This document shows positions 22,388 to 35,350 of a DNA stretch of 64,000 bases, one piece after another. Position 1 is the first letter of the stretch; every line of letters begins with the position of its first letter. This DNA comes from Larimichthys crocea (lineage: Eukaryota; Chordata; Actinopteri; Sciaenidae): NCBI RefSeq assembly GCF_000972845.2, contig NC_040026.1:1356526-1420525 (forward strand), given 5' to 3'. A program made the translations under genes and the position numbers. The notes below the pieces were generated by a model. It saw nothing but the letters and a program-made list of their open reading frames with translations. It was not told where the DNA came from and made no database searches.

Positions 22388-24192
22388 TTGAAACACACAC
22401 TATTTTCCATGTGGACTGACTGTAACCACAACAAATGAAACCACTACCAGCGGAAAGGAACTAATTGTTTAGACACAAACTAGATTAGGTTTATCTGAGT
22501 TTCCGTGCATTTAACATAATGCATACTTATCTAAGAGGTACAGTAACTTCTGGCCAATCTGTTGCGCATTGTCCAGATCATTTTCCTACTGATCAAACAT
22601 TGTTGATCATTTTACTGATCTGCCAACATGCTATCATAAAAATCATGCTCTCACCAAATTGCATATTATAGCCTTTTGATGACCACGTTTCTAGTCGCTT
22701 TCAAAATGGCTGCTTGGAATGCTACCACGAGTGGGCGTGGCTTCGGCAATTCAGCGGACACACCCCCACAGTCATCGAAGCTAAGAATTCTTTTTACATG
22801 ATTTTGACCACCTCCTTTTCATAAACGTGGATTGATTTTTAATGATTCGAATTTGGCTTTTTTTCTTCGGCTCTAAACAAATTCGGAACACACTATTTAA
22901 TTTCTTACTTTACCACAGACTTTAACCCATTATCCGCAGTTCAAGTTTTGGCGATTTCTTTTAATTCTGTAAAGCTGATTACAATAAAGGCAACCCTGAA
23001 TGCCTTGGCGGAGCAGTACATGCAATTTAAAAAGCATCGAACTGCTGAGCCACAAAATGTCTAAAGGCTAAGAAGATGTAATCAATATATTGCTGCTGAA
23101 GCCTTGAGTGGAAAAAAACATTACTTTAATAAAAGAGTCTTCTTTAGTCACAACAGAAAAGCGGCTTTAGGGGTTCCAGCATCGGTTCCGACTCTTATCT
23201 AGGACATTATCCCTGCATAAAAGGCAGAGGGTTCTTGTGGGGCCTTAGATCCTCTTGTTTTTGCAGATGAAACAAAGGACGAGTAGGGGAACACACATCA
23301 GACATGTAACGGAGCTCAAGTACAGGCAGTAGCGGTTAATAAGAGTTAAAATGTGACGAAAATAAAATGATCAAATTTTTTCTCTTGCCTAATAGGAGCC
23401 ATCTCCCCAGCTGACAACCATTACTGCAAAGCTTGAGAATTGAATCCAGACGAAAAAGGGAAGGGGAGGCATGGATGTAACATTAATAATTAAGGTTTTT
23501 GCTTTGCGGGTTATATCAACATATATTGTGGCTCTGGGTGATTCCGCGTTTAATCCAGAGACTATAATATCTGTTTTAATTTGGTCTTGGTATTTTCCCT
23601 TTTTTCGTCTTGTAGGGTTTTCACGTCGAAAAGGTCTCAGGCATGGCCCACAGGTAAAAAAGCACATTCATTTTGATTTTATTGTTCATACAATTTGAAT
23701 AGAGATCACCAAGATACGCAACTAGTACAGAGGCCTCTAAAGTTTTTTTCCAATTTTATTTTTTTTTAAATTAATTAATTAATGTTGAAATTTACAGTTC
23801 TTTTTTGTTTCTTTGTTTTTTAAAATTTTCATTATATACTACATTGCATTACCATAATGCATTTAATGTCTTCGTGTTGGGTTTCCTGCTCTAACTGCCT
23901 TTGTCAAGGAACTAAAATAAATAATAATTTTGCTTGTAAAACGTTTGAATTGAAAGGAATTCAAGAATGGGCAAAAAAGTTCAGATTGAGGACTAAAGAT
24001 TTGTTTTTGATATTTACAGCTGTCATTTAAAGTAAATTTTTAAAGTTTTCATTCAACCCACTGTCAATAGTGAGGCACGGTTTTTCCAGTCCAACATTTT
24101 TAAACCCTCCTCAAACACTTCCCTTTCCGGTCGCTTGTCCTTCTCTGCATTCGCCAGATCTTCTTCCAATTCAGCGGCGTCAGAGCAGGGTG
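22388..24192. repeat. Noisy duplicate of 47798-49560
   Basis: Continues the copy A/copy B match without a break (for example CTACCACGAGTGGGCGTGGC, GTCTAAAGGCTAAGAAGATG, GATCTTCTTCCAATTCAGCG). The match ends at about 24192, exactly where the inverted block 34453-35350 has its homologue beginning in the clean array. No gene is seen in it. Confidence 0.85.
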
Positions 24193-24199
24193 TCCCCAT

Positions 24200-25150
24200 T
24201 CATAAACATACATAGACGCCGCACGTTAGTGCTCTTTATTCAGAAACCCTCATGTCACATCTTACATTTCAGGAGTCTGATTATATAGACCAGATTAAAT
24301 GTAAATCAAATATTTCAATATTTATCCATCACAGCTAACAGTGTTACACACATTAGTATACTGTAAACACCCGCAGTAGAAAAATCACATACGTTGGTTT
24401 GGTGCTTACATAAGGAGTATAACATTTTAATCTCACTTTAAAAGTTACTACGTTTGTTTTCTTGGGTGCCTATTTGTTTCCCAGATATATTAGTGTGTGT
24501 GATGAAGGGTTTGTAATAAGAGAAATTAACTGTAAAAAAGAATACTTTGATAGAAAGGCGTTTGACAGTTCAGTCCAGTTTCCTTGTATTAGTTTCGGGG
24601 GAGATCTTGCCATTTCCAAATATGGCGGGCAACGTCAACGTACGATTCAAGCACTCAATGCGGCGTCTATGTATATATGTCTATGCGTCAGTGATCAGTG
24701 CTAACATGCTACTGTTAACATGTGTATACTGTAAATCTGCTTAATGTTATTAATACACTCACATGATACATGTTATTTCTTGCTAGCTGGCTATTTCACC
24801 ACGCTCAACATGCTTAAGGTTTAAATCATGCTAACGCGACTACTTCTTTGCTAAAGTTATTTGCTAGCGCATCACCGCTAACCTGCCTAATGTTAAAACA
24901 TGCTACAGCTCACATGTCTAACGTTAATTGCTTCGTCCCGTCACCATCTGTCCACGCGTCTCTCTACATGCTTACTGGCAATCACATGGTTAATATCTCA
25001 ACATGTTAATGCTATATCCATACAATGGTAATTGTCCTAGCACTACAGCGTTAACATGCTAATGGTTAAATGCTTAGCACAGCCGTAACATGCTAAGTTA
25101 ATCATGCCTATGTCAGATCAGTTGCTGGAAACTGTCTCTAGAGCAAGTCC
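24200..25150. repeat. Unassigned block duplicated at 36180-37240, ending in AACATGCTAA repeats
   Basis: Shares with 36180-37240 a series of words in the same order (CAGCTAACA.TGTTACA, TAAACAC, ATATATTAGTG.GTGTG, GGTTTGTAATAA, TTCCTTGTATTAG, GGGGAGATCT). From about 24690 to 25110 it consists of degraded units of the AACATGCTAATGTT minisatellite. No gene is seen. Confidence 0.6.
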
Positions 25151-25955
25151 AATCTCAATTTGGTATGATACCAAAATTGTCTTCAGTTAAATCAAGACAT
25201 ACACACTGAGCGTCATACTTGTTTTGCGCAATAATACGAGAAGGGGTTGCTTCAGCTAAACACCTTGAGTTACTTGCTCTCTAGAAAACCTATTCACAAC
25301 AATTCCGGAAACCTTTCGGCGTGTTGATGAGACTCCTGATCGACCTTCCACAGTCACACGAACAAATACACAGTCACCAAAACAGCCTTCTTACCAACTT
25401 ATGAACATATCCAGAGTTAAGGGCTTTATGTGTCACCATACAAGATCAGGAGAAGTGACCCATGCTTTTCAATCTCCAGTTCGACTTGACTACTGTATCT
25501 CTCTCTAATGGCTTTGACTGGCTCCCCCCAAAAAAGTATCAACACAGACTGCGCTATTCAGAACGCAGCAGCTCGAGTTTGATCAGAAACAACAGAGATA
25601 AGACAAACATTACACAGTTATTGTGTATAACAGTAGACAAAGAATAGATTTTGTGTAAAAGTGGATCTGGAAATGTTAGACAGCACATGTCGTAATTTCA
25701 CAGCTCGGGGCTGTAGAGGTGGGTTGTCCAGGAAAAAAGAGGGGGGATGTCATAGGAAAAGTGGACAAATTTAGGGGGACAAAAATGGTCTTGATTGGGA
25801 GACGAAGGGAAGAAACGTACACATTCGAGTCATATTGTGTCTCTATGTATGTCTCTCTTGATTTTTCTCTTTTCATCATCTTCTTTCTCTTTCTTCTCTC
25901 CCTCTTTTTTTCTTCCTTTCTCTCTCCTCTCTTTTCTTCTTTAAGGGAGAATGTG
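25151..25955. other. Unassigned DNA with a C/T-rich stretch
   Basis: No gene. The part from about 25850 to 25945 is almost pure pyrimidine (TTTTCTC-type simple sequence). Confidence 0.5.
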
Positions 25956-28900
25956 TGCATCTTCACAATACCGTGCCTGGTAGGCATAACCCTCGGTGGG
26001 GGTCCCCGGCAGTGTAATCCTATGGCAGCATTAACTAAGGGATGACCCTGAGCCAGACCCCTAACTATAGACTTACAAAAAGAAAGTTCTTAAGTCTATT
26101 CCTTAAATGGGTGTTGGTGGTACTGTGTCGCCTCCCGAACCCAGAAATGGTGTTGTTCCACAGAAGAGGAGCCTGATAGATGAAAGCTCTGGCTCCCAAT
26201 CTACTTTGGGAAACTATAGGAACCATCAAGGGAACCCAGGTCCTGAGAGCGCAGTGTTTTCTATAGGGGTAATACGGATTAGAGCTCTTTTAGATAAGAT
26301 GTGCCTGACCATGAAGAGCTTGTCAAGTAAGGAGAAGAAAATTTTAAATTCTATTCTAGATTTAAAGGTAGCCGTGCACGCGAAGCCAAAAGGGAGATGA
26401 TTTGTGATTTTTCTCCTGATCTTGGTTTCTGTCCCAGAACACGTGCAGACAGCTATTCTGAATTTAACTGCAAAGCCTAAGAGACTCATTAGAGCAGCTG
26501 GATAACACAAGTAGTTACAATAGTTCAGCCTGAAGTAACAAATGCGTGGACTATTTTTTCTGCATCCGCCTGAGAGACAGCGTCTGGAGTTTAGCGATGT
26601 TACGTAAGTGGAAGAAACTGCAGTCCTCGGAAATTTGTTTTATTTTAGGTGGACGTTTTAAGGACAAATCCTGATCAAAAAAAACTCCAAGATCTTTACA
26701 GTGGAGTGGAGGCCAGGTGATCCCATCTAAAGTAACTAAGTCTCTAGAAAGAGCGTTTCTGGGTTGTTGGGTCCCATTACAAAAACTTCAGTTTTTGTCT
26801 GATATTTAACATCAACAAATTGTCGGTCATCCCAACCTTCTTATATCCTTCAGGCATGCTTGGAGTTTAGTAAACTGGATTGGTTCGCATCAGGCTTGAT
26901 TGATAAGATATAATTGGGTGTCGTCAGCATAACAAATGTGAAAAGTGATAGAGTGATTCATAATAAGGTTACTAAAGGCAAAGCATATTATAAAAACTGA
27001 ATAGAAGTGGTTCCAGTACAGAACATGTGGGGACTCCCTGGACAAACTTTGTTTGCATGGGGAGTTCATAATTGACGTGAACAAACTGAGATCGATTAAA
27101 ACAGTACGATTAAACAAGCTTAGGGCGTTACTTTTGATGCCCAATTCGATGTTCCCTAGTCTCTGTAAAAGAATTTGCTGTCAAATGTGGTGTCACAATT
27201 GACGCACTAAGAGTCTAACAGGGACAATGGACAGAGATGATCTTGTTGATGCCATTAGTGAGGTCATTTGTACACACTTGAAAATTGCGGTCTCTGTGCT
27301 ATGCTGCACTTAATCTGATGGAAATCTCAATAGACTATTTCTGGAAAAGTCACCAGCTGATTAGCTACCGCTTGCTGTAAAGTATCTCTAGCCAGAAAGG
27401 ACGGTTGGAAGCGAGGTGCGTAGTGGGCTAAGACCTTGGGTTCGAGAGTGGGCCTTTTTAGAAGAGTTTCAACTACGACCTGAAAGGTCGGTGGTTACCT
27501 ATCCTGTAATAAAGACAGATTATCATATCAATTAACGAATTATCTAACTACAGGTAAAAACATTCCTGCGCACCTGGTTGGGATGGCTCTAATGAGACAG
27601 GATGCGCTTCGCTGCAGAAACTGATTAAAGTTCTTGATGAAGGCGATGGGGGACAAAACAGTCTACAATACATATCAGGTTTTACTAGTGTTCCAAAACT
27701 TGTCTGTACAGAATGCAGATCATGTGTTGAGGGCAAGAGGTGAGGATTTTGTCTCTAATAGTTCTAAATCTTATCACTCAAAGAAGTTCATGACAGTCAT
27801 TGCTCCTTAGACCGTAAAGGAATAGAGGGTTCAGTTAGAGCTGGGATTCTCGTAGTGGCTTATCAGTGCTGAAGAGAAACTGCTGGTTGTTCTATCTACC
27901 TCAAAGCCAGAGAGAATAGGCTTGCTTGTCATTATACGGAGGAGCCTTCTGTATTGTTTTCGTAGATTATCTTGCCAGGCTCGATGTAAATATTTACAGT
28001 TTAGTGGCAGACATTTGCGTTAAGATTTTACGGCCTCTGCTTAATTTACGAGTCTGCTGGCTATACCATGGTGCTAGCCTTTTGTTTAATTATCTTCTTT
28101 TCTAAGGTGCAATAGAGTCTAGAGGGGTGTTGTCCGTAATGAGCCCTGTAATTACTATCTCAACAGATGAGTCTATTGGGGTGGTTAAAGGAAGTAGACA
28201 AGTCCTCTGTTACTAGTTAGACCATGGCATCTTGATTCAATGCTGAAGGCATACACTCCTTAAATTTGGCTACAGCCCCGTAGCCAGATAAACATATGCT
28301 GTAGAAGTCTTCTTACCCAAAGGCTTATTAGTCCGGTAGTCTGAACCCAACGGTTATTAAAAAATGTGTATAGAAAGAGCGGTATTCTGTGGGCAACTTC
28401 TTTATCTCAATTTCCATGTCATATTAAGCGAACCAGATCAAGGTGTGGTTCAGACAAGAGTCGGTTTATTCTCCCTTTGACCAAAAGCACTGTTCGAGTC
28501 TACTAGAGATCTAAACGCCGTATAAGGATCATTGGGGTTGTCCACATGAAAGTTTAAAATCACCTACATAACTATTTATCTTGTTTTCGTGTCAAGCTGA
28601 TGCAATTCTGCAAATTCCGATAACAATTCAGCCTAAGGCCCCTGGAGCTCGATATTTACTTGTAACCAAATACACTTGTGGTGGCTGAACGTTTTCCGGT
28701 TGGGTGCGTGAGTGTAAGGACAAGACTCAACTGACTATCATTTAGTTAGGTTTGGGATGTCTTACTAGGACGTGATGTGCAACATATTGCTCCAACTCCA
28801 CCACCTCGGACCAGTACTTCGCGGCACATGCGTATTATATGACTCGGGGAGGGATCATCTTTACGTAACATATTATCTCCTGCCACGCCAGGTGTCAGTG

Positions 28901-28960
28901 ATGGCAAAAACAACATACTCTCATAGTCCGCTATTAATTCCACGGATAAGGGATCCAGCG
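25956..28960 (-). mobile_element. L2 (Maui-like) LINE, minus copy, eroded ORF
   Basis: Minus-strand pieces of the L2 polyprotein are recognisable: the reverse-transcriptase box CYADDTQLYL at about 26900-26930, an upstream RT start region, and near 28750-28940 the endonuclease-domain text DDPSPSHIIRMCREVLVRGGGVGAI. The left end has the complement of ACCGTGCCTGG..ACCCTCGG, as in the plus copy at 32880-32945. Stops and indels occur throughout. Endonuclease and RT would support target-primed reverse transcription; this copy is inactive as read. Confidence 0.75.
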
Positions 28961-29340
28961 TTTAGATGACACCGACCGATTCCATAGTCCACATTTAATT
29001 CTCTACTTTTGTCCGGTTGGCGCTGTTGATTTCATTGTATACGTTTCTGCTTCCCTCCCTTCTTCTGTTTGTTTGATCTTAAAATCATGTACGGCGGACG
29101 CGTAATATGCCGCTCTGCTTCCTGGTTCAACTTGTTTTGTCCGCATGATTTTTGTCGCTACCCAACTGGTCCCTCTTCTAGATATGAGAGCTGCTCCATC
29201 CAAAGTGGTATGGATTGGCGTCTCTCCCACTCAGACCAGGTTTCCCCACGCGAAAGGTGTTTTCCTGTCCAATTCCCAATTGTTGTCCAATATTGTTATG
29301 AATGAAAGCCAACCTCGTTTGCTTGGGGACACCACCTCGA
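28961..29340. other. Unassigned DNA between inverted L2 copies
   Basis: No gene or repeat family recognised. Confidence 0.4.
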
Positions 29341-29624
29341 CAGCCCAGCGCGTGACCTGCACTTCCGCCCATTCGTCCCTTCTCCCTTCCCCTTTTCCCC
29401 TCCTCCCCCTTCTTCCCTTTTCCCCCCCCCTCTCTTTCTTTCCCTTTTTCTCCCCCCCCTCCTTTTTTGCTTTTTCTCCTTCTTTTCTTCTTTTTTCTTC
29501 TTTTTTCCCCCCCTTCCTTTTTTTTCCCTTTTTTTTCTTTTTTCCTTTCTCCCCCCCCCCCTTTCTCTCTACTTTTTTTTTTTTTTTTTTTTCTTTTTTC
29601 TTTTTTTTTCTTTTTTCCTTTTTC

Positions 29625-29683
<59 letters not shown>

Positions 29684-29692
29684 CGTTTTTTC
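29341..29692. repeat. Pure pyrimidine tract ending in about 50 bp of unbroken T
   Basis: Composed almost only of C and T (CCCTTTT-type blocks), with the T proportion rising until an unbroken T run at about 29637-29683. Frames through it encode only Lys/Gly/Arg or Phe/Pro/Ser homopolymer-like text and are not genes. Confidence 0.9.
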
Positions 29693-29889
29693 TTGGCTGG
29701 AGCCGCCTCTCATATCTAGGAAATAGGCCCAAGTTTATTAGCTTGACCAAAATCATGTCGACAACCCAGCGGTTGATGACCAGGGAAAGCAGAGCTGCAG
29801 TCTTACAGTCACCTACAGTATTGAAGATTCAACAAACAGAAGAGGAGTTCATCATAAAAACTTAATACAAATAAATCCACCTCTCCAAC

Positions 29890-32800
29890 AGTCCAAACAT
29901 AAGCGAATTACATGTGGACTATTGGAATATCAGGTCTTTGTTCATCTAAGCTGTTTAGCCTGTGACTTAATATCTGACTATGATATGATTTGTTTTGCCT
30001 CACTGAAACCTGGCTGCAGGGGATTGAATATGAGCTTAAATGACTCCCCACTCCTCCTGAGTCATTATAATACTCATGTTCCTCGAAGTACTGCGTCGAG
30101 GTGGTGGAGTGGAGCCACCATATTTGACTCAAGTCTATTAAAAATCCCAAACCTAAACTAAATTATAATTCATTTGGAAAGTTTGTCCTTAGCCTCACTC
30201 ACCCACCTGGAAAATTGCAGCCAATTTTATTTGTTACAGGTATATCGCACCTCCAGCGTCCTTCTTCTGACTTTTTATCTGACTTTGCAGAATTTGCATC
30301 AGGCTTGATCCTTAACAACGATAAAGTTAATTATTGTAGGTGATTTTCACATTCCTGTGGACAACCCCAATGATAGTCTTAGTACTGCGTTTATCTCTCT
30401 CTTAGGAATGACTCAATTGGCTTTGTCAAAGTGTAAATAAAAACCATCTCATTGGTCGAACCACACTCTTGATCTTGTTATTTAATATGGCATTGAAATT
30501 GCTAATAATAATTATTAATAGTCTTCCCACAGAATCCTTCTTCTGTCTGACCATTTTTTATAACCTTTAGTTCATATACCGGACTATAAGCCTTTGTGTA
30601 GAAGCTTCTACAAGCAGATGTTTATCTGACTAGTGGCTGTAGCCAAATTTACGGAAGTGATTCCTTCAGCATTGAAATCAACATGCCATTCTAACTGTAA
30701 ACAGAGGGGACTTGTCTACTTCCTTTAGCCACCCACAAATAGACCCTCTTGTTGATAGTATTTAGCAGGCTCATTACGGACAAACTCTTTAGGACTTCTA
30801 TTGCACCTCTGAAAAAGCAACGATAATATAAACAAAGACGGCTAGCACCATGGTATAGCCAGGACTCGTAAATTAACGCAAGAGGCACGTAAATCTGAAC
30901 GCAAATGGCGTGCCACTAACCTGGAAGAATTTCATCTCGCCTGGCAAGATAATTCTTCAAAACATACAGGAAGCTCTCCGTTTAATGCCAGAGCAGCATA
31001 TTACTTTTCTGCTTGAGGAGAATAAGAACAACCACAAGGTTTCTCTCATCCACTGTGCCCGGCTAACAGAGAATCACAGCTCTTACTGAACCAGCTATTC
31101 CTTAGGGTCTTAAGTAGCAATGACTTCATGAGCTTCTTTAATGATAAGATTATAACTATTAGAGACAAAAAAATCCATCACCTCTTGCCCTCAACATGCA
31201 TTGCTTCGCATTTCTGATACAGCAAGTTTGGAAAAGCTGTAAAACCTGATATGTATTTAGACGTTTTTCCCCCATCGCCCTTCATCAAAAACTTTAATCA
31301 TTTTGCAGCTAAGCCGTCATTCTGTCTATTAGACTCCATCCCAACCATGTTGCCTCAAGGAGTTTACCTGTAGTTAGTAATTCGTATTGGATATGATTAA
31401 TCTGTCTTTATAATCAGGATATGTACCACCAGTCCTTAAGGTAGCTGTAATTAACCCTCTTCTTAAAAAGCCCACTCTAGACCCAGAGGTCTTAGCCAAC
31501 TACCGCCCGATATCCAACCTTCCCTTTTCTGTCTAAGATAATTGAGAAAGCTGTAGCTAAATCGCTGTGTGACTTTCTCCATAACAATAAGTCTATTGCG
31601 GATTTCCAGTCATGATTTAGAGTGCATCATAGCACAGAGACCGCATAGTCAACGTTACAAATGACCTCCTAATGGCATCAGACAAAGGACTATCTCTGTA
31701 CTTGTCCGTTAGATCTTATGCTGCATTTGACACCATTGACCATCAAATTCTTTTACAGAGTACTGGAACATCGAATGGCATCAAAGGACACCGCCCTAAG
31801 CTGGTTTCAAATCGTCAACTTTTTAGATCGATCTCAGTTTGTTCACGTCAATGATGAATCCTCCATGCCGACCAAAGTTTGTCATGGTAGTCCCACCACG
31901 GTCTGTACTTGGACACTTCTATTTCATTTATCATATGCTTCCTTTCAGGGAAAACATTATTAGGACGTCACTCTATCAATTTTCAATTGTTATGCTGACG
32001 AACCCAATTATATTTATCAATCAAGCCGATGCAACCATCAGTTAACTAAAACTCCAAGATGCTTAAGGATATAAAACGTTGGATGACCTACAATTTTTGC
32101 TGTTAAATTCAGACAAAAAACTGAAGTTCTTGTAATTGGACCCAAAAACACCTCCGAACCTCTCTTTCTAGAGGACCTTAGTTACTTTAGCTGGGATCAC
32201 CCTGGCCTCCAGCTCCACTGTAAAAGAATCTTGAGTTTTTTTTGATCAGGATTTTGTACTTTACCGTCCACCATAAACAATTCGAGGACTGCATTCTTCC
32301 ACCTACGTAACATCGCTAACATTTCAGAGCATTGTCTCTCAGGCGGATGACAGAAAAACTAGTCCACGCATTGTTACTTCAAGCTGGGGACTTATTGTAA
32401 CTTTTGTTATCAGCCTGCTCTAATAAAGTCTTCTTAGGGACTTTGCAGTTTAGTTAATTTCAGACATGTTGCTGCAAGTGTTCTGACAGGAAACCACGAT
32501 CAGAGATCACATTCTCTCCATTTTGGCTTCCTTGCACTGGCTACCTATTAATCTAGAATAGACATTTAACAATTCTTTCTCCTTTACTTACAAAGCTTTC
32601 CTGGTCAGGCATCCAATCTTATCTAAAAGAGCTCATAATACCTTATTACCCTCTAGAACACTGCGCTCTCGGACGCTGGGTTCCTTGTTGGTTCCTAATC
32701 GTTTCCAAAAGTAGATGGGAGCCAGAGCTTTCAGCTATCAGGCTCCTCTTCTGTGGAACAAACTTACCACTTTCTGGGTTCGGGGAGGCCAGACACAGTC

Positions 32801-32950
32801 AGACACCTTTAAAAATAGACTTAAGACTTTTCCTTTTTGATAAAGTCTAAGTAGGCTGGCTCAGGTCATCCTTCGTTTATGTGCCATAGGATTACACGCG
32901 GGGGACCCCACCGAGGGTGATTGCCAGCCAGGCACGGTATTGGGGGATAT
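29890..32950 (+). mobile_element. L2 (Maui-like) LINE, plus copy, eroded ORF
   Basis: Plus-strand pieces run in the L2 order. The endonuclease region includes CDLISDYDMI, NMSLNDS and HVPRST at 29930-30110, the GDF-HIPVDNPNDS-like box near 30340 and TQLALSKCK near 30415. The reverse transcriptase includes [19 protein letters not shown] at 31465, HNNKSI at 31580, AAFDTIDHQILLQ at 31718-31760 and SQFVHVNDESSMPTKVCHG at 31830-31890. Frameshifts and stops are frequent. It is the inverted counterpart of 25956-28960. Confidence 0.8.
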
Positions 32951-32964
32951 GAGGCCACACAGGC

Positions 32965-33180
32965 GCCCGGACCGAAAACGCGCGCGCGCGCGCGCTAGCG
33001 CTCGCTTCGCTCGCGCGCGCTGCTGCGCGCGCTCGCTCGCTATCCTCTCTATATGCGATCTCTCGCGCTATCTATAGCTAGTCGCTCGCGAGAGAGAGAG
33101 CGCGCGAGAGTGCTCTGAGCTCACGTCGCGCGAGATATATCTAACTTATATCTCTATATCGGTCCATATCTCTCCATATC
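32965..33180. repeat. Alternating CG/CT/TA low-complexity tract
   Basis: Begins with a perfect (CG) run of about 16 bp and continues as CGCTCGCT, GAGAGAGCGCGC and ATATATCT-type sequence. It interrupts the L2 between ORF and 3-prime end. Alternating purine-pyrimidine sequence of this kind is unusual in fish DNA and may be an error product. Confidence 0.8.
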
Positions 33181-33189
33181 TCCTACAAC

Positions 33190-33682
33190 GTGGCATGTCT
33201 CATTAATGCATGTTACTACCACCAAACTTCCCGGAGTTTCTGTGCTCTGTCGTCCAAGCAGGTTCTTGTGGATCGTTCCTTTCCAGCGCTGCCTCTGTGA
33301 TCCTGCATGACGCCCACTACATTATATTATTACTGGTTCCCCCCATTATTACTACCATATCTATTACTGTATCATTTTTTCATTCATTATTAATTCATTT
33401 GTCATTTTATCACTCATTGTACAATATGTTTGTTGTGATTTGTCCTGTACACGTGACATCCATTGCACGTCTGTCCGTCTCCTGGGAGAGGGACCCCATC
33501 TGTGGCTCTTCCTGAGGGTCTTCCACATGGTGGGCCCTGTTAAAATGGGGGTGTGGGCAAGTTTTTCCCACTCGAACCGAGGGTCGAAGGACAGAGGGTG
33601 TATCCCTGTACAGATGCTAAAGCCCTTCTGAGGCAAATGACGTTGTCGACTTTGCGGCTATACAAATAAAATTGATTTTGAT
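33190..33682 (+). mobile_element. L2 LINE 3-prime end
   Basis: Has the same ordered boxes as 7693-8016 and, in addition, the terminal AAAGCCCTTCTGAGGCAAAT and GGCTATACAAATAAAATTGA tail at 33612-33676, which defines the true 3-prime end of the family. Confidence 0.8.
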
Positions 33683-34215
33683 GATTTTACAGTTCTGCTA
33701 CTAGTTTACAAATCACTGAATGGTTTAGACCCACAATACATAAACGAAATGTTAGTAGAATATAGACCAGTAGGGTCGGCGATCTACTGATTAGTCAGAT
33801 AGTGGAACACAGAGTCAAACCAGACACGGGAAGCCAGCTTAGCCAGTTATGCTGACTCACAACTGCGAACAAACTACCAGCAGGAGAAATCAGCCCCAAC
33901 TCTGAGCCCTTTTAAATCCAGGTTAAAAACTTTTTCTCTTTTCCACGGCTGAGCTCTTTTAAAGACTTTTAAAGAATTTTTAATCATAATCCAGTGATTC
34001 AATTAATGTTTAAATTGTTTCAAATTTGCTGTTTTAATGATTTTATATGACATTCTGATGTTTTTAATTAAATTTTCTTCCTTTTTATTTTTTATTTTCT
34101 TATTGCTATTGCTTGTCTTAATGTCAAATGTTTTTCCTTTGCCTCTGTACAAGCACTATGAATTGACGTGTGTACGAATTGCTGCTATACAAATAAACTT
34201 CCTTTCCTTGCCTTG
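33683..34215 (+). mobile_element. Second LINE 3-prime end (L2-related)
   Basis: The plus strand encodes LLLVYKSLNGLDPQYINEML and later SPFKSRLKTFLF, the conserved C-terminal text of L2/CR1-clade LINE polyproteins. It ends in CTATACAAATAAACTTCC followed by TTGCC repeats. It is a different subfamily from the copy just upstream. Confidence 0.65.
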
Positions 34216-34452
34216 CTATGTTAACACGCTAATGTTTAACATGCTAAAGCTAACATGCTAAAGTTTAATTGCTAACGAATCAGCGTTGACATGTTAATGC
34301 TACCATGTTAATGCCTAATTGCTAATCTTAATTGCTAGCACTTCGGCCTGCTACATGTTTATGTTAACATTGGTAATGATAACATGGTAATGTCAACATG
34401 CTACAGTCGACATGTAAGTCAACATGCTAAAGCTAATATGCTAAAGTTAATT
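34216..34452. repeat. AACATGCTAATGTT-type minisatellite, degraded
   Basis: Units such as TTAACATGCTAAAGC and TAATTGCTAGCAC repeat with indels. Same family as the array at 53833-54700. Confidence 0.8.
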
Positions 34453-35350
34453 GCAGTCGAATCCGCGCCGATAACCAGCACCGCGCTGCATCCACAGCCA
34501 GGTAGACACTCTCAGGAGACAACAACATGTAGGTGCCCAAACCAGGAGGGGCATCTGAACCCCTGTGTTTAGGAGGACAGACGGTGCAGTGGAGGACATT
34601 TTGATCTGAGCGTGACTTCTCCTTCAACACGTAAAAGAAGAAGAGAGATTTTGAGTAGTGAAAACTGTATTAATGGTAAAATGGTAAAATGTATTGGGAC
34701 TGGTACTGCACTAGGTGGAGAAGGCACAGAGTCAATTGTGTTAAGAACGTTAATCATTAATGTTAAGTACACCATGTACTTTTGACAGATGTCACAACGC
34801 AGTGTAAGTACACACAGGTCAACAACGCTGACACATTCACATCATGTACTTTTAATAAAATATTGTATTGTGTTGGCAGTATTTGCAACATCAATAAATG
34901 GCTGTGAGTACAGTGTGACGTGACGGAACGTTGTTGCGTCATAATGGACTACAACGGTAGTCACAATGGACTACAATTGCACATTTAATAAAACTAGGAA
35001 CGGTCACAAACGTATGCAGCATGTGTTACAAATGATGCTGTTTTTAGAAGATTTGAACGTCACAGTGTAGATAAATAACACTGTAACGTGACATCTATGA
35101 CGAACACAGCAGTGTTCATTAAGACGTAGAAACTCACAGTTGTTACGTTATAGTCTAGCTAACTAGGTGGAAAAGGTCGTAAATAATGACGATACTAAGA
35201 TAATACATATTTCCATTTACCTTTTGAGCTCCTCCCCGGAATTCGACCTGTCCACTCACTAAGAAAGACTTATGAGTGACAGGAAATGCGTTGTAAACGA
35301 ACATAACTCGGATGTGTCCGTCAGAGAGAATGTTTACAACCGCCGCCACA
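34453..35350 (-). pseudogene. AKR copy C: inverted promoter and first half of exon 1
   Basis: The minus strand matches about 49565-50455. It includes the ATG (34599-34597) and MSSTAPS, VLLNTGVQMPLL text of exon 1, then breaks frame and ends at about GYRV, i.e. precisely where copies A and B begin. Upstream (35150-35345) the promoter region is also present. It is noisy, with many indels. With copy A it makes up one complete tandem-repeat unit, so it is probably a displaced and inverted piece of the array rather than a gene. Confidence 0.75.

Noticed and set aside
29145..29340. Possible coding exon before the pyrimidine tract
   Set aside because: No splice sites or family motif, and the sequence lies in the noisy zone.
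29178..29756. Long open frames on both strands (up to 193 codons)
   Set aside because: They are read-through of a pyrimidine/purine homopolymer tract and encode only Lys/Glu/Gly or Phe/Pro/Ser runs.
34501..34630. A possible separate small gene on the plus or minus strand
   Set aside because: It is the inverted, frameshifted copy of AKR exon 1, not a new gene.
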